Shown: positions 9,290 through 19,499 of the stretch, one piece after another | Numbering within the stretch: position 1 is the first letter of the stretch | Layout of the letters: each line of letters opens with the position of its first letter | Origin: Sabellastarte sp. h YS-2021 | Taxonomy: Eukaryota > Annelida > Polychaeta > Sabellida > Sabellidae | NCBI GenBank assembly: GCA_964017235.1 | Contig: OZ024930.1 | Span: forward strand, 149,296,221-149,360,220 | Length of the DNA stretch: 64,000 nucleotides | Direction of reading: 5' to 3' | Notes under the pieces: model-generated | What the model was told of the DNA's origin: nothing | The model's input: only the letters and a program-made list of their open reading frames with translations | Databases searched by the model: none | Position numbers and translations under genes: made by a program

Positions 9290-11214
9290 CAGCGTGCAAA
9301 ATTCACCATGGCCCCGTGGCCAGGGGCCCCCCCTTTTTAAGTTAGGGCCACCACAACTTGACTTTCATGGGCCCCAATGGGCCACCACATTGACTACAAC
9401 ATGCCTCATGTGGTAATACAATCCAGTGTGCTGTCATTTTTTTTTAAATTGGTTTTCTTTCCCCATGGCTAAGTCGTTAATTATGCATTGTTTTGCATAT
9501 TCCAATTTGAGTTCACCCTTACTTAGCTGACACTGTTTCTCTGTTGTGTCTTTCACACACAGGCCAACATACCTCCCCTCTAACATGTTAAAGCTAGGCA
9601 GTGACTGGTGTATGAAATTTCAGGGAAGACAGCAGGGAGGTTAGATTGGGGAACTGGTTATTTTTGGAAGCTGGTTATCCTGTACTTAAATTTGTTATTT
9701 ACACTAAATGCCGTCAGTTTTTTTTCTAGTAATGATGCAACTGCTGTGTAAGAGGGAAATGTTCATTCCAAAACATAAATTTCACTTTTGTTATCTCTAT
9801 AGGTGTTATTTAAGACTAAACAAATACCACTGACTCCTGAACTTTTACATGTGCATTATATAGCCCTTGCCATGTAATAAATGTTACTTTTTATTACATT
9901 GGCATTCCTGCTATTTCTGGAAACAGAGATATTTCTTATCATTTGCATCAAAACAATTTTATTTCTATTTTTCTTATTCTATTAAAGAAATCCTTTGTGT
10001 TTTGGGATAGAAAATGACCCAATCTAATCCACCCAGTGTGAACTATTGATTTTTTCCCCACATTCAGTCTCTCTCTCTCTCCCCCCACAACTCCTCTTTG
10101 TGTGAGAAACAAAATCCTATGTATGTATGTAATATGTATACACTTGTACTTGAGGAGGGAAATAAAACTACAGATCAATGTTGATTTGGCATTGTTGGCT
10201 CTGGGACTGGCACAAAATTTTTCTTCATATTTCAGATGATACTGAGCTTTGTTTACAGTTCGTTATAAGGGAGTCACTTCATATGAGAATATAATCCTTA
10301 ACACAACACACAAGCAACACAACTTATGCAGAAAAACTATTCATTTACTCAAACATAATACAAGCCAATATATTAAGTTCTTGTTTCATATTCCTAGGCC
10401 CTTAGTTATGGGTGAAAAGATGTCAAAGTTGAATGAAAAAAAGTAAATATGCCCATCTATCGTGACAAAAAAACAATACTTAACTGTTATGCATGAGGAC
10501 ATAATGGAATACACATCAATCCAAAAAACAAGCAGATTAATTTGTATGATTTACTTTTTCAAGTAACAGTTTCTTTAAATTTTCAATTAGTGCAATGTTT
10601 GACAGTTAAAAAAAGTAAAAACATAAAATATATTGCTAGTTTATTTTTTTAGTTCTACAAAAAATTATCTAAAGTTAATAAAAATCTAAATCATACAAAA
10701 TTTTAGTGAGACATTCTTCTTTGGAGTAGTGTGCACAAAAGTGGTGTTGGATTTAATTTTATATATTTTTTGTGTCACGAAAGGAAGGCATTTCAAAAAT
10801 ATTCATGAGTTTTCAGGGGTCCAAATTTAAATGCATTTTTAATGACTTTAGCTTTCTACTTGATATTTCTTCAAAAATTAATTTACATGTTTGGTTTTAT
10901 TTTGTTGTCTTCTTTACAATACTTTATATCACTTGAGAGACTGGTCACATGGAGTCGAGCGTTTTGCTCTCTCTCAGTGCATCTTGTATAATTTGTATTC
11001 AAGCTTGAAGTTAAATAAAGAAATTTAACATAAATCACTTTTGTATCTTTTGACTTGTCACTTTTAATAAATTAAAAAGACAGTTTGTTAGAAAAAAAAA
11101 TGTTAATTAGTTTTTAAAAAGTTTGGGCCATCAAGTTTTAATAGGGGCCACTGAACTTCAGAACCTTGTGGCCCTATCGGGCCACCACTACTTTGCAACG
11201 AATTTCTCACACTG
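9290..11214. mobile_element. Non-autonomous hAT transposon (1.9 kb)
   Basis: Ends are imperfect inverted repeats: left CAGCGTGCAAAATTC, right complement CAGTGTGAGAAATTC. Both start with CAG, as in hAT families, and are flanked by the 8-bp duplication CTTAGAAC. Subterminal GGGCCACCAC motifs occur near both ends in opposite orientation. The AT-rich interior has no transposase; the longest frames are under 80 codons. A CT-rich patch lies at 10070-10090. It inserted into the RT of an existing LINE, so it is the younger of the two. Confidence 0.88.
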
Positions 11215-12260
11215 CTTAGAACCAAAGACAATAAATTCAGTTTTTTCAGGGTTGAGCTTCACTGAGACATCCACTCTTGGACATCATGAAGGCAGGCATT
11301 TAGCTTGGCGAGAGCCGAAGAAGCATTCTTATGGGAGAGATGGATGTATAACTGAGTATCATCTACATAAAAATGGAATTTAATATGCGGGTGAAGGCGA
11401 ATAATTTTACTAAGTGGTGTTGTGTAGAGTGAAAACAGCAACGGACCCAGAACAGAACCTTGTGAAACGCCATAGATGAGATTGCTTAATTCAGATAGTG
11501 TGGAGTCTATCTTGATGGCCTGGCAACGATTTCTTAAGTAGGAAGCAAACCACCTTAGAACTGTTCCACCAAGACCAAACCAGGATTTAAGGTAACCAAG
11601 GAGAATATTATGGTCTATAGTGTCAAATGCGGCTCATAAGTCAAGAAGTACTAGAGCTGTGGGTTCACCGCGTGCCAGAGAGAGATGAACCTCATTTTTT
11701 ATCGACAATAAAGCAGTTTCTGTGGAATGTCCTGGCTTATATGCTTACTGATGAGGATTGTCCAGTTTGTTGTTATTGATGTGTGACGTTAGCTGCCTGG
11801 CAATGACTCACTCAACCAACTTTGACAAGAAACAAAGACCAGACACTGGGCAATAATTCTTAAGGTCGTCTCTGGGAAGGGAAGCCTTTTTTATGAGGGG
11901 GGTGAAAACCGCCTTTTTGAAAGAATTTGGGAAAGATCCTTCAATGAGAGAATAATTTACCAACTTGGTAATAGAAGAGAGGAGGATATCAAGACAATCC
12001 TTAAAGAGGAATGTTGGTATAGGGTCAAGTGAGCAAGATTTAGTGGGGGATTCACTGATACACTTATGGACCTCGTCTTCAGTGACAGGCATAAAGGCAT
12101 TGAAAGCAGGAGGCACCAAATCAGGAGCATCATTGAAAGAGCCAGAAGTAGAAAAGATGTCCCTGATTTTGCTGATTTTATTGGAGAAAAAAGAAGCAAA
12201 CATGTCCACAAGGCTTTTGTCTGAGCTATGAGCAGGCAGGACAGTAGGTGCGATGCAACA
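11215..12260 (-). pseudogene. LINE reverse transcriptase core, degraded
   Basis: The RT palm is readable in pieces. Upstream (12209-11808): FASFFSNKISKIR and DPIPTFLFK. Then come stop-containing segments with KPGHSTETALL and AAFDTIDHNILL. The GVSQGSVLGPLLF block and active-site box FYVDDTQLYI lie in 11520-11340. At least three stops and one frameshift (near 12250) break the frame. The hAT interrupts it just after the VFGS segment at 11215. Confidence 0.88.
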
Positions 12261-12269
12261 CCTTCCTTA

Positions 12270-13492
12270 TTAAGCCATAGCTTCTTGGGGTCACCACTGT
12301 TTGCAGTTATAAGATTAGTATAGTGTGAACCCTTGTCTTTACTGGCCAGTCGATTACACCAGGCAATTTGCCTGCGGAGCCTTGACCTGTTCAACTCTGA
12401 CTTATGTTTTCTCCACCTTCGTTCAAATTGCCGCCTGAGAGATCGAGCCATGAGGTACAAATCAGACAACCACTCATCAGACTGCTATTTTGCCTTGCGT
12501 AAGATGATAGGAGCTTGCTTGTCAAGTAGCTGTGTTACACCAGTTATGTACTGATCATACAGTTCTGCAGCAGTACCTTCAGGTGACCATACAAACAGTA
12601 TATTATTGAGGTCATTTCGGAACTGGTCGATATCGATCCTGTGATACCGACGATAAGAGACCCATTTGTCGATACTGGTTGATGGGTGGGAGAAATCAAG
12701 TTGGCATCTTATGGCAGCATGGTCAGAAATGAAATCTCCAACACTAACATTGTGGACAAAATCAGAGTCACAAGGAGATATCAAAACATCCAGAGTGTGA
12801 CCCAGTAAATGAGTCGGGCCACTTACACTTTGAACCAAACCACAACACTGAAGGATGTCGTTAAACCTGGACCTATCACCACACTCAATATCCAGATGAA
12901 CATTTATGTCACCACAAATGATGAAACTGGAACCAGTCGAAGACAGAAAGCCAGAAAGAGCCAGAAACTGAGTAGTACAAGAACCAGGAGGGCGGTACAC
13001 ACAAGCAGCAACAAAGCTATTGTAGTCAGACTTGAAAGAAAGTATGATAATTTCAAATGACCTAAAACTGGTGAAGAGACAATACTGGGAGACAATTAAG
13101 GTTTTTCTACACAGAAAACCAACACCACTGCCCAAACCAGTACACCTTGGTTTTTGGATGAAATTGTAATCAGCCGGAGTGAGAGAATTATTGCGAATGG
13201 ATCTACAATTGACAAATCCAAAATTGGTAGGGCCAGGGTTTGAAGCAACATCGCCACACAACAAAAGGAGTAGTAGTAGGTTTTTAAATTTCAGTTGTGG
13301 AGGAACCTGTTTTGTATTGCCAATATAACAATATTTACGCACCAAAACAGGAAGCCGAAAAATAGAAGGGATACTCCTGTCAATCTTTTCACAATTCTGA
13401 CTCCTGTCAGCATTCAGCCAGTTACACGAGAGACCAACACACAGGAAACATATCACTAGAATGGCTTTCACAACTAACATGGCCAAGAGCAC
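12270..13492 (-). pseudogene. LINE N-terminus: 2A motif plus AP endonuclease (partly deleted)
   Basis: The frame opens with a hydrophobic leader, a second hydrophobic Leu run, and the 2A-like motif CGDVASNPGP. In 2A-bearing LINEs this motif causes ribosome skipping at the Gly-Pro bond, releasing a short leader from the endonuclease-RT protein. The endonuclease follows: VNCRSIRNN, CGDINVHLD, and the catalytic SDHAA box. The segment that should carry the catalytic Glu (TETW-type motif) is missing: NCRSIRNN runs straight to TPADYNF, implying an internal deletion of ~50 codons. A TAG at 12485-12487 interrupts the frame before the linker SDLYLMARSLRRQ. Confidence 0.86.
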
Positions 13493-13500
13493 ACTACCCA

Positions 13501-13850
13501 GTCACAAACAAAAAGGAAACCAGAACTTAAAACCACCAGAGTTAAAACCACCACAACTTGGTAATTCAGCATAAAAAACAATAAAATGATCACTGGGACA
13601 TAAAACCATAAAATAATCACTGGGACATGTCAGGTGATAAGGGGGCATGTGAATTACAACAACAAATGGGTTGGAGAATTACTACCACGATAACGGGGAA
13701 TGTGCGCGATAATGGGGAGTAGAAGATATTTAAGCAATTCAGGAAATATGAAGGAGATTAAACCAAAAATTTGTTAAAGGGAACTATGTATGTGGTAAAA
13801 AACGGCAATGATGAACCTTATAAACCAGTATGTAGCATAATTCATGCAAT
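13501..13850. other. Kinase intron / LINE 5' flank, nothing firm
   Basis: A short imperfect duplication (AATGATCACTGGGACATAAA and AATAATCACTGGGACATG) lies at 13580-13630. It may belong to the LINE 5' UTR. No gene signals were seen. Confidence 0.35.
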
Positions 13851-14080
13851 TTGAAATCAGATCATTTGAAAACACAATACCTGCCACGGCCACGGCCTCA
13901 AAGGTCAAATTTATGCCTGTCAAAAATTTTCCCAGGCGAATAGAACATAATTGTCAAATATCAATTTGATTGGCCTAATATCAAGGGAGATATTCAAACA
14001 ATACGATAATGCAGCGGCTGTCTGAAAACTAGGGTTAAAAACACTAAATGTCGTCCCCTTTTCAAGAGATGCTTAATTAC
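13850..14080 (-). mobile_element. Degenerate 5' end of the AAGCG-type Helentron-like family
   Basis: Read on the minus strand, this segment parallels 24213-24430 in order: TAATTAAGC, a diverged GCC patch, GGGAGATATTC, then ATTTGACCTT. Many substitutions and gaps separate the two. It indicates an older copy of the family, with its 5' terminus near 14080 and no tandem array retained. Confidence 0.5.
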
Positions 14081-14920
14081 ACAACAAAAACCGGAAAAAT
14101 CATGAAGGTAATTGTACAAAGATCTGCCATTGTTGTAAGACTGATGGTTACTGAGGAAAACTGTGATAAGACATTTAATGACCTATGAAGACCAATCCAT
14201 AGCTATGCTCCCTCTCAGTTACTTGTGTACTCATTGTTATAACATGTATCATATGACAGAGCTTCAGAAATAGTTCTACAAATTATGGTGACAGATATGA
14301 AGACAGAGGCTTGGTGGGTTTAACACAAAAGGGGGTGACAACAATGACTGAAATGTGAATTGCTATTGACCACAAAATTTTTACACAGTTAATGAATTTA
14401 CAACATTACTAAAACAGACAGTGGACAGTGAAGATGAAAGTAGGATTGATGAATACTTAAGCGGATTATAGAACAGGAGATGAAGCCTTCAAAGTCATTG
14501 GTAATCATAATAAAAAATTGCCGATGTGAGACCTGGGCATTAGTATGTTGTTCTGTATTTTTTCATTAATATAATGTTTGAACATTTTGAGCTCTTGCAG
14601 AAGTATCACTGATAGAGTTGGTGAATGAGGCAGATTCTATAAGCAGGTAACTGTTAAGACATGAAGTGCCCATCCACATTGTTGTAAGCTTTGAACAAAC
14701 CACATTTATATAACCACATGTAATACACACATATTATGCTGACATTATGACAGTGACTCACAGAAGCAAATATTTTACAGTTTTATATGTAATTTGTGTA
14801 AATAAACTAAGTGCAAGTTGACCGACAGTCTTATCTTGGGCTTGAGTATCAAATATTCTTTTACTGTTCTTCAGTTCTTATTTACTGTTGATAGTCAATT
14901 ATAAAGACTTGGAAAAAATT
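14081..14920. other. Kinase intron, nothing recognised
   Basis: AT-rich sequence directly downstream of the exon 1 donor. No repeat, ORF or RNA signal could be supported. Confidence 0.5.
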
Positions 14921-14931
14921 AAGGTTCTTAC

Positions 14932-15655
14932 TTAACTGAGGATATGTACTTGGTTTCTCTGGAGAAAACATCAACAGTACTTGCAGTAGCAAACCCAAGG
15001 AGAAGATATCCACTGCAGAGGAGTAATGAAGTTCTTTGTCCATTTCAAACATTTCTGGTGCCATGAAAGCAGGTGATCCTACAAATGTGTTCATGTACAG
15101 TGATCCACCATAGCATGTGTTGCCATCTTGAGAAGTTTTCTCCAGTAGCTTTGCAACCCCAAAATCTGTGGCTTTTACTGTGATTTCACCAACACCACTC
15201 ACCAAAAAATTCTTTGGCTTGATGTCCCTGTGGACCATTGGAGGTTCAAAACTATGCATGAAAGCAATGCCTTTAACACACTGAAGCATAATGTCCATTT
15301 TTCTATTGAGGTCAAAGTCACGACACTTGTCATGAAGGTAGCGATCAAGGTCACCTAGAGGGCAGTACTCCATTGTCAACCAGAAGGAAATGCCATCATC
15401 AAAATAATCCAGAAATTCTACAACATTTGGGTGGCCATTCAGGGACATGGCACTGCGAATTTCAGTTTGAGCCATTTTTACCATATATGCATTTGTTGCA
15501 CCCATTTCCATCCTATACTGTATTCGTTTTATGGCTACTTCTTGCCCTGTGTCTCTTGCTTTCCCTAGATATACTTTTCCAAAGGTTCCAGCACCCAGAC
15601 GCCTGTCCAGATCAGCAATGTACTGTCCTAGTTCAACTCTTCTCTCTTCAGCCAT
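14932..15655 (-). CDS. Ser/Thr protein kinase, first coding exon (N- and most of C-lobe)
   Basis: A eukaryotic protein kinase starting at ATG 15655 (MAEERRVELG). An acceptor (ATTACAG) lies ten bases upstream, so the 5' UTR is spliced and this ATG is preferred over reading through the intron. Motifs by residue: Gly loop LGAGTFGKV 20-28, ATP-binding VAIK Lys43, helix-C Glu65, catalytic HRDIKPKN 142-149 (Asp144), DFG 164-166, APE 199-201. All key residues are present, so the kinase should be active. The exon ends at 14932 with a strong donor (GTAAGA), phase 1, joining exon 2 at 7035. There is no signal peptide, so it is probably cytoplasmic. The subfamily could not be assigned. Confidence 0.92.
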
Positions 15656-15664
15656 ATTGTATTT

Positions 15665-16660
15665 GCTGTAATTATGAACACACATTAATCATATTAAACA
15701 TTTGTATATTATATTTCTAATTTTAATTTTCACTTTCTAAAGTTTCTGTCCAAAGGAGGTAATTGAGGAGTTTGAATGAATCTCATCAGGCAGCTCATTC
15801 ACACTCAGTCTATAGATGCATAGAAAAGAAAATTGTAACTGAACTGAATGGATAAACAAAACTGTGGAACCATAGGAAATTCACTGGTAAACCTGTTTAA
15901 AGTGTGCAATTAATACTAAACTCTATTTGAGGAGAAGATGAAGAGATTCATCAAAAGGCATACATCTTTATCTGCATAAAAAGCCCAACATTTATTAACC
16001 AGTTATGAATAATATACCATGAGCCTGTAGCCCCAACAAACCGTACACTCATAGTTGCCGGATAGAAAGACTGCAGATGAGGCAATTTGGACTCTACATT
16101 GAATTTCTTAAAATAAAGCCTGATCATTATAAGTAGAACTCTGGGGCCAAATTGACAAAATTTCTTTGTCTTAGTTTTCTTTTACGCTTAAACCAGTCTT
16201 AAATCTTAAGTTTTTCATCCCAGCTAAGAATTGTCATTAATAGGCTTTCACAGAATAAGTCTTGGCCAGGACAAATGTCAAAACTTCACACCAAGTCAAG
16301 ACTAATTTTCCATGTAACCACAGTGGTATTCTATGTTATGAAATTTTATTTGTACAAAACCAAAGTTGGGGTTTTATGTCCCATTCAACAGCCAGCTTTT
16401 GTGATAGAAAACTTGAACAGGATAATCAGATGTAAATTACCAACTGCATAGATACGTTATAACTTACTGTAAATATATCCCTACAACTGAACATACTAAT
16501 ACTCACAATTTGTCTTGTCTCCCAATATGCAGGAAATGTGTGCATTTATTTATCAAAGTTTAGAAATAAGACTTTTAAATTCAAATTTGCACTTTAAAAG
16601 TGTAAATTCTCATTTTTCAGAATACATACACATTAAAAACTAGATTGGGCCAACTCGGCG
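15665..16660. other. Upstream region of the kinase gene
   Basis: Begins with the acceptor of a 5' UTR intron (CAG at 15666-15668 on the minus strand). The remainder is AT-rich with no ORF. Positions 16140-16330 contain CTTAAG/GTCTTGG words resembling the palindromic MITE family, too diverged to call. The promoter is not identifiable by eye. Confidence 0.45.
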
Positions 16661-17204
16661 CCAACATATCCCCAGACAGGTCATCACTCACGCCATAGGT
16701 TTTGATCGGGAATTTTTAAAAACATAATTACCCATTATTATATGAACTTCAGCACATCAATCTACTCTGTTTATATCTTCCAAGGAAGATGGTGTATCCC
16801 CAGACGCCGAATACATAACTCAAATTATATTTTCAATCTTCCTGCAATGATAACTCTAAACCTATTTTCAAAGTATTTAAATGATTGATGATTGAATGTC
16901 CATTCTAAAATAATAATCCCAAAAGAGCATATCTGTTTCTATATTTGTTGACAAATAAAATATTATTTTTAACTCAACTCATCATACTTTTCAATCTTCC
17001 TTCAAAGTATTTAAATGATTGATGATTCAATGTCCATTCTAAAATTCATAATCCCAAAAGCGCATATCTGTTTCTATATTTGTTCACAAATAAAATATTA
17101 TTTAAAAAAAAATTATTTATATTATTATTTTATTATATTATTTTTAGAATTTGCAAATTGTTTTCAGTTATTCATTTCCTCTATACCTATATATGTGGTC
17201 CATA
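16660..17204. repeat. AT-rich region with a ~130-bp tandem duplication
   Basis: Two close copies of a ~105-bp segment (CAAAGTATTTAAATGATTGA through ACAAATAAAATATTA) lie at about 16868-16975 and 17000-17105. TATCCCCAGAC motifs at 16667 and 16794 recall the ends of the Helentron-like elements elsewhere in the window, so this may be a decayed relative. Simple AT sequence follows at 17100-17160. Confidence 0.5.
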
Positions 17205-17208
17205 TATA

Positions 17209-18476
17209 TGTCGTGACAGAACTTCCAATTCGACAGAATTTCAAATTCTGTTGGCAGAATTTGAAATTCTGTCAGTAATTTTGGTCAGAACTTCCAATTG
17301 GAAGAAGAAGGTATTCACGTCCACGCTTCTTTTGCTGCACCTCAGGGATACCTGTATTTCTTAATTCTGAAACCGGGTCATCTGATACTTCAGGGAGGTC
17401 AACATCTGTGTGAATCATGTCAGCCCCCCTAGAACTTGTTGAAGGGACAGCCAATACATCATCAGGATTATCATCAGGCCCAAGAACATTTGATGCACCA
17501 TCAAGATTGTCATCTGAAGCACGATCACCATCAAGATTTTCATCTGTACCAGGGACAGGGATGTCTTCAGGGATGTCTTCTTCATAAATGATCCCTTGTG
17601 CAGCTAAATTCTCAAGGATGTGGAAATCGGAGCGTGGTGTCTGTCCAAACACAACTTCATAAGGAGATTTTGAAGTTATTCTGGATACAGATGTGTTGAT
17701 TGTATGGATCACAAACTTTAGGCCTTTACTCCAGTTTTCTCCATTGGTGTCCATCCACTTGCCTAGTTTCAGCTGAAGGTCGCCGTTCCCACGCTCAATC
17801 AGCCCCTGGGACTGAGGATGGCGTGGACGCCCATGGATAATGATCACATCTGGCCATAACTTCTTGATGTCCTCAATCACAGATGCAGTGAATTCTCTGC
17901 CATTGTCTGACTGGAGAATTTTTGCAGGTCCAAATGTGCAAAATAACTCCACTATCTTCTCAGCTACCTCAGAGGCTCGTTTTGATGTAAGAGGGAAAGC
18001 CCAGCTGTACTTGGAAAAATGGTCCCGGACATGTAGAATGTATCTGTAATCACCATCAGGGCGGCTGGAAAAGTCTATCAGGTCCATCTGGACTCTTGTC
18101 AAAAACCCCAATGCAATCATAGGCCTTCCACTGGGAGGATTCTTGGCTGGACGTCTTTCGTTACACTGTTTACAGGTACTCAGGATCTCCAACAATAATA
18201 TGTAGTTAAAAAAACAAATGAAAAGCAATAACTGAACTGAAATGATGAGGAATGGGATATTGCTCTGAGGGACGAAATTGGATTTGAAGTTCTGTCAACA
18301 GAACTTCCAATTGGAAGTTCTGACCAAAAATACTGACAGAATTTCAAATTCTGCCAACAGAATTTGAAATTCTGTCGACAGAACTTCAAATTGGAAGTTC
18401 TGTCGACAGAACTTCCAATTGGAAGTTCTGTTGACAGAATTTGAAATTCTGTCGAATTGGAAGTTCTGTCACGACA
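17209..18476 (-). mobile_element. Ginger-like DNA transposon with Gypsy-type integrase
   Basis: Terminal inverted repeats start TGTCGTGACAGAACTTCC at both ends and are identical for about 43 bases. They continue as mosaics of short palindromes: GACAGAACTTCC with its complement, and GACAGAATTT with its complement. The right repeat has an extra palindromic unit of ~80 bp. A TATA tetranucleotide flanks each side, matching the 4-bp duplications of Ginger elements, though in AT-rich context. The interior is almost filled by one integrase frame. At 1.27 kb it is short for an autonomous Ginger element. Confidence 0.8.
17272..18228 (-). CDS. Integrase-like DDE transposase (KRBA2-like core), N-terminus incomplete
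   Basis: The catalytic core is complete. The first Asp is in VQMDLIDF, the second in LQSDNGREF, and the Glu in SQGLIERGN, in the order and approximate spacing of a retroviral/Gypsy integrase. The segment TCKQCNERR supplies the CxxC half of the zinc finger; the preceding HH half is absent, and the first ~20 residues look like non-coding read-through. Good resemblance to the integrase of vertebrate KRBA2-type proteins, which derive from DNA transposons. The C-terminus is acidic with repeated DDN/DNLDG segments. The frame ends inside the terminal repeat. Likely a truncated but recently coding transposase; a missing 5' exon is an alternative. Confidence 0.8.
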   Translation of the reverse strand: MLFICFFNYILLLEILSTCKQCNERRPAKNPPSGRPMIALGFLTRVQMDLIDFSSRPDGDYRYILHVRDHFSKYSWAFPLTSKRASEVAEKIVELFCTFGPAKILQSDNGREFTASVIEDIKKLWPDVIIIHGRPRHPQSQGLIERGNGDLQLKLGKWMDTNGENWSKGLKFVIHTINTSVSRITSKSPYEVVFGQTPRSDFHILENLAAQGIIYEEDIPEDIPVPGTDENLDGDRASDDNLDGASNVLGPDDNPDDVLAVPSTSSRGADMIHTDVDLPEVSDDPVSELRNTGIPEVQQKKRGREYLLLPIGSSDQNY

Positions 18477-18529
18477 TATATGCAACCTAAATATGTGACA
18501 CAATCTCAGTTCTGACTCCCCTTTGTGTT

Positions 18530-18735
18530 ATATGTAATGAAGCCCACCACCTCCCACCCCCACCCCTCTCCCCTTCTCCACACCTCTCTCACTATTACAC
18601 AAGATCTGCAACCCCATTGAGGTCTTTGTTTCTCATCTGATATCATTAAATACCTTTGTTTATTTAGTGTCACTCAATATAGCTGGAGGTCCCAGAGGTG
18701 GGTGGGGGGAATCCGGGTGGGGGATGTGGGTTGGG
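18530..18735. other. C-rich and G-rich low-complexity spacer
   Basis: CCACCTCCCACCCCCACC-type sequence at 18543-18575 and a G-rich stretch near 18690-18735. No gene recognised. Confidence 0.5.
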
Positions 18736-18739
18736 ACTT

Positions 18740-19275
18740 AGTTTAGTTTATTAGTTTATTATAGTGACATGTATTATGTTGACAAGGATTATACAAAAAC
18801 TATTGAAGTAATACCCAGCCCTATATGGGCTTATAAGTCACTTTAAATAGAGAGTTAATAACAAACAGAGCAAACATATTTTGAGGTAAGATACAGTAAA
18901 TAAAGACAGCAATTCAATACATAAAAATTAACAATATAATTTACTTTTTCTTTCTTGCCACAAATCAAAAATAAAATTAATAACCATATTGACATTCATA
19001 TGAGTTAATACCCTTGATAATTGATCTATTAATAATTCAGATTTATCTATATTTAAAATTTTGAAATATTTCATACGAATCAGCTCTAAAGCTGGACAAA
19101 CACAAACAAAATGTATCTCACCTTCTACATCTTTTTTACACAGTTTACATGTTCTCTCAAAGAGATGGAGTGCTACAGCATAAATGGTAAACAAACAATC
19201 TATATAAAAGGGGTACTCAAATACAAAAAGAATTGAGAATTTTAAGTATGTGATTATCAACTGAAATGAGTTCAT
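18740..19275 (-). pseudogene. 5'-truncated LINE, C-terminal zinc-finger region and 3' UTR
   Basis: The minus-strand frame 19275-18928 ends with a cysteine/histidine block, CKLCKKDVEGEIHFVCVCP (C-x2-C...H...C), characteristic of the C-terminus of many animal LINE reverse transcriptases. It is followed by a short helical tail and a stop. The 3' UTR contains the AGCCCATATAGGGCTGGG segment and ends in a short TAAAC-rich tail near 18740. The RT itself is absent, consistent with 5' truncation during target-primed reverse transcription. Confidence 0.65.
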
Positions 19276-19499
19276 AACTGTAGGAGCTGTGTCAAAATTA
19301 ACTGAGGCAAGTTGAATAAAACTGGGCTAGTTGAGGGTTAAAAATCCCCTAGTTTTACTACATACGGATATAATTTCATTAATATTGGGACTTAAAGCTC
19401 ACTTAAAGTGTCCATTTTGTCTACTTGAATATGTTTAACCGGCGTTTAACCAGTTTCATTTTAAAAAGTTAAAAACTCAGCAAGCAGAGGTATAACACA

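Larger units (their letters stand above)
8412..13500 (-). mobile_element. CR1/L2-like non-LTR retrotransposon, decayed, split by hAT
   Basis: A LINE on the minus strand. Reading from 13492: hydrophobic N-terminus with a 2A motif, AP endonuclease, linker, RT and C-terminal region ending at 8571. The 3' UTR finishes in a short (ATTAG)n tail at 8412-8430, typical of CR1/L2-type LINEs. The coding region carries several stops and frameshifts and an internal endonuclease deletion, so it is dead. A 1.9 kb hAT element (9290-11214) interrupts the RT C-terminal region. The 5' boundary is not defined; it lies at or beyond 13492. The LINE lies in the kinase intron on the same strand as the gene. Confidence 0.9.

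Noticed and set aside
18180-18503. Minus-strand frame with repeated Ser-Asn/Phe-Lys-Phe-Cys peptides
   Set aside because: Translation of the palindromic terminal repeat of the Ginger-like element, not a gene.
19320-19420. 3' end of the 350-bp array element at the CTAG near 19335
   Set aside because: A hairpin-like GGG...CCC follows, but the expected inverted copy of the 5' terminus is absent or in the wrong orientation, so the boundary was left open.
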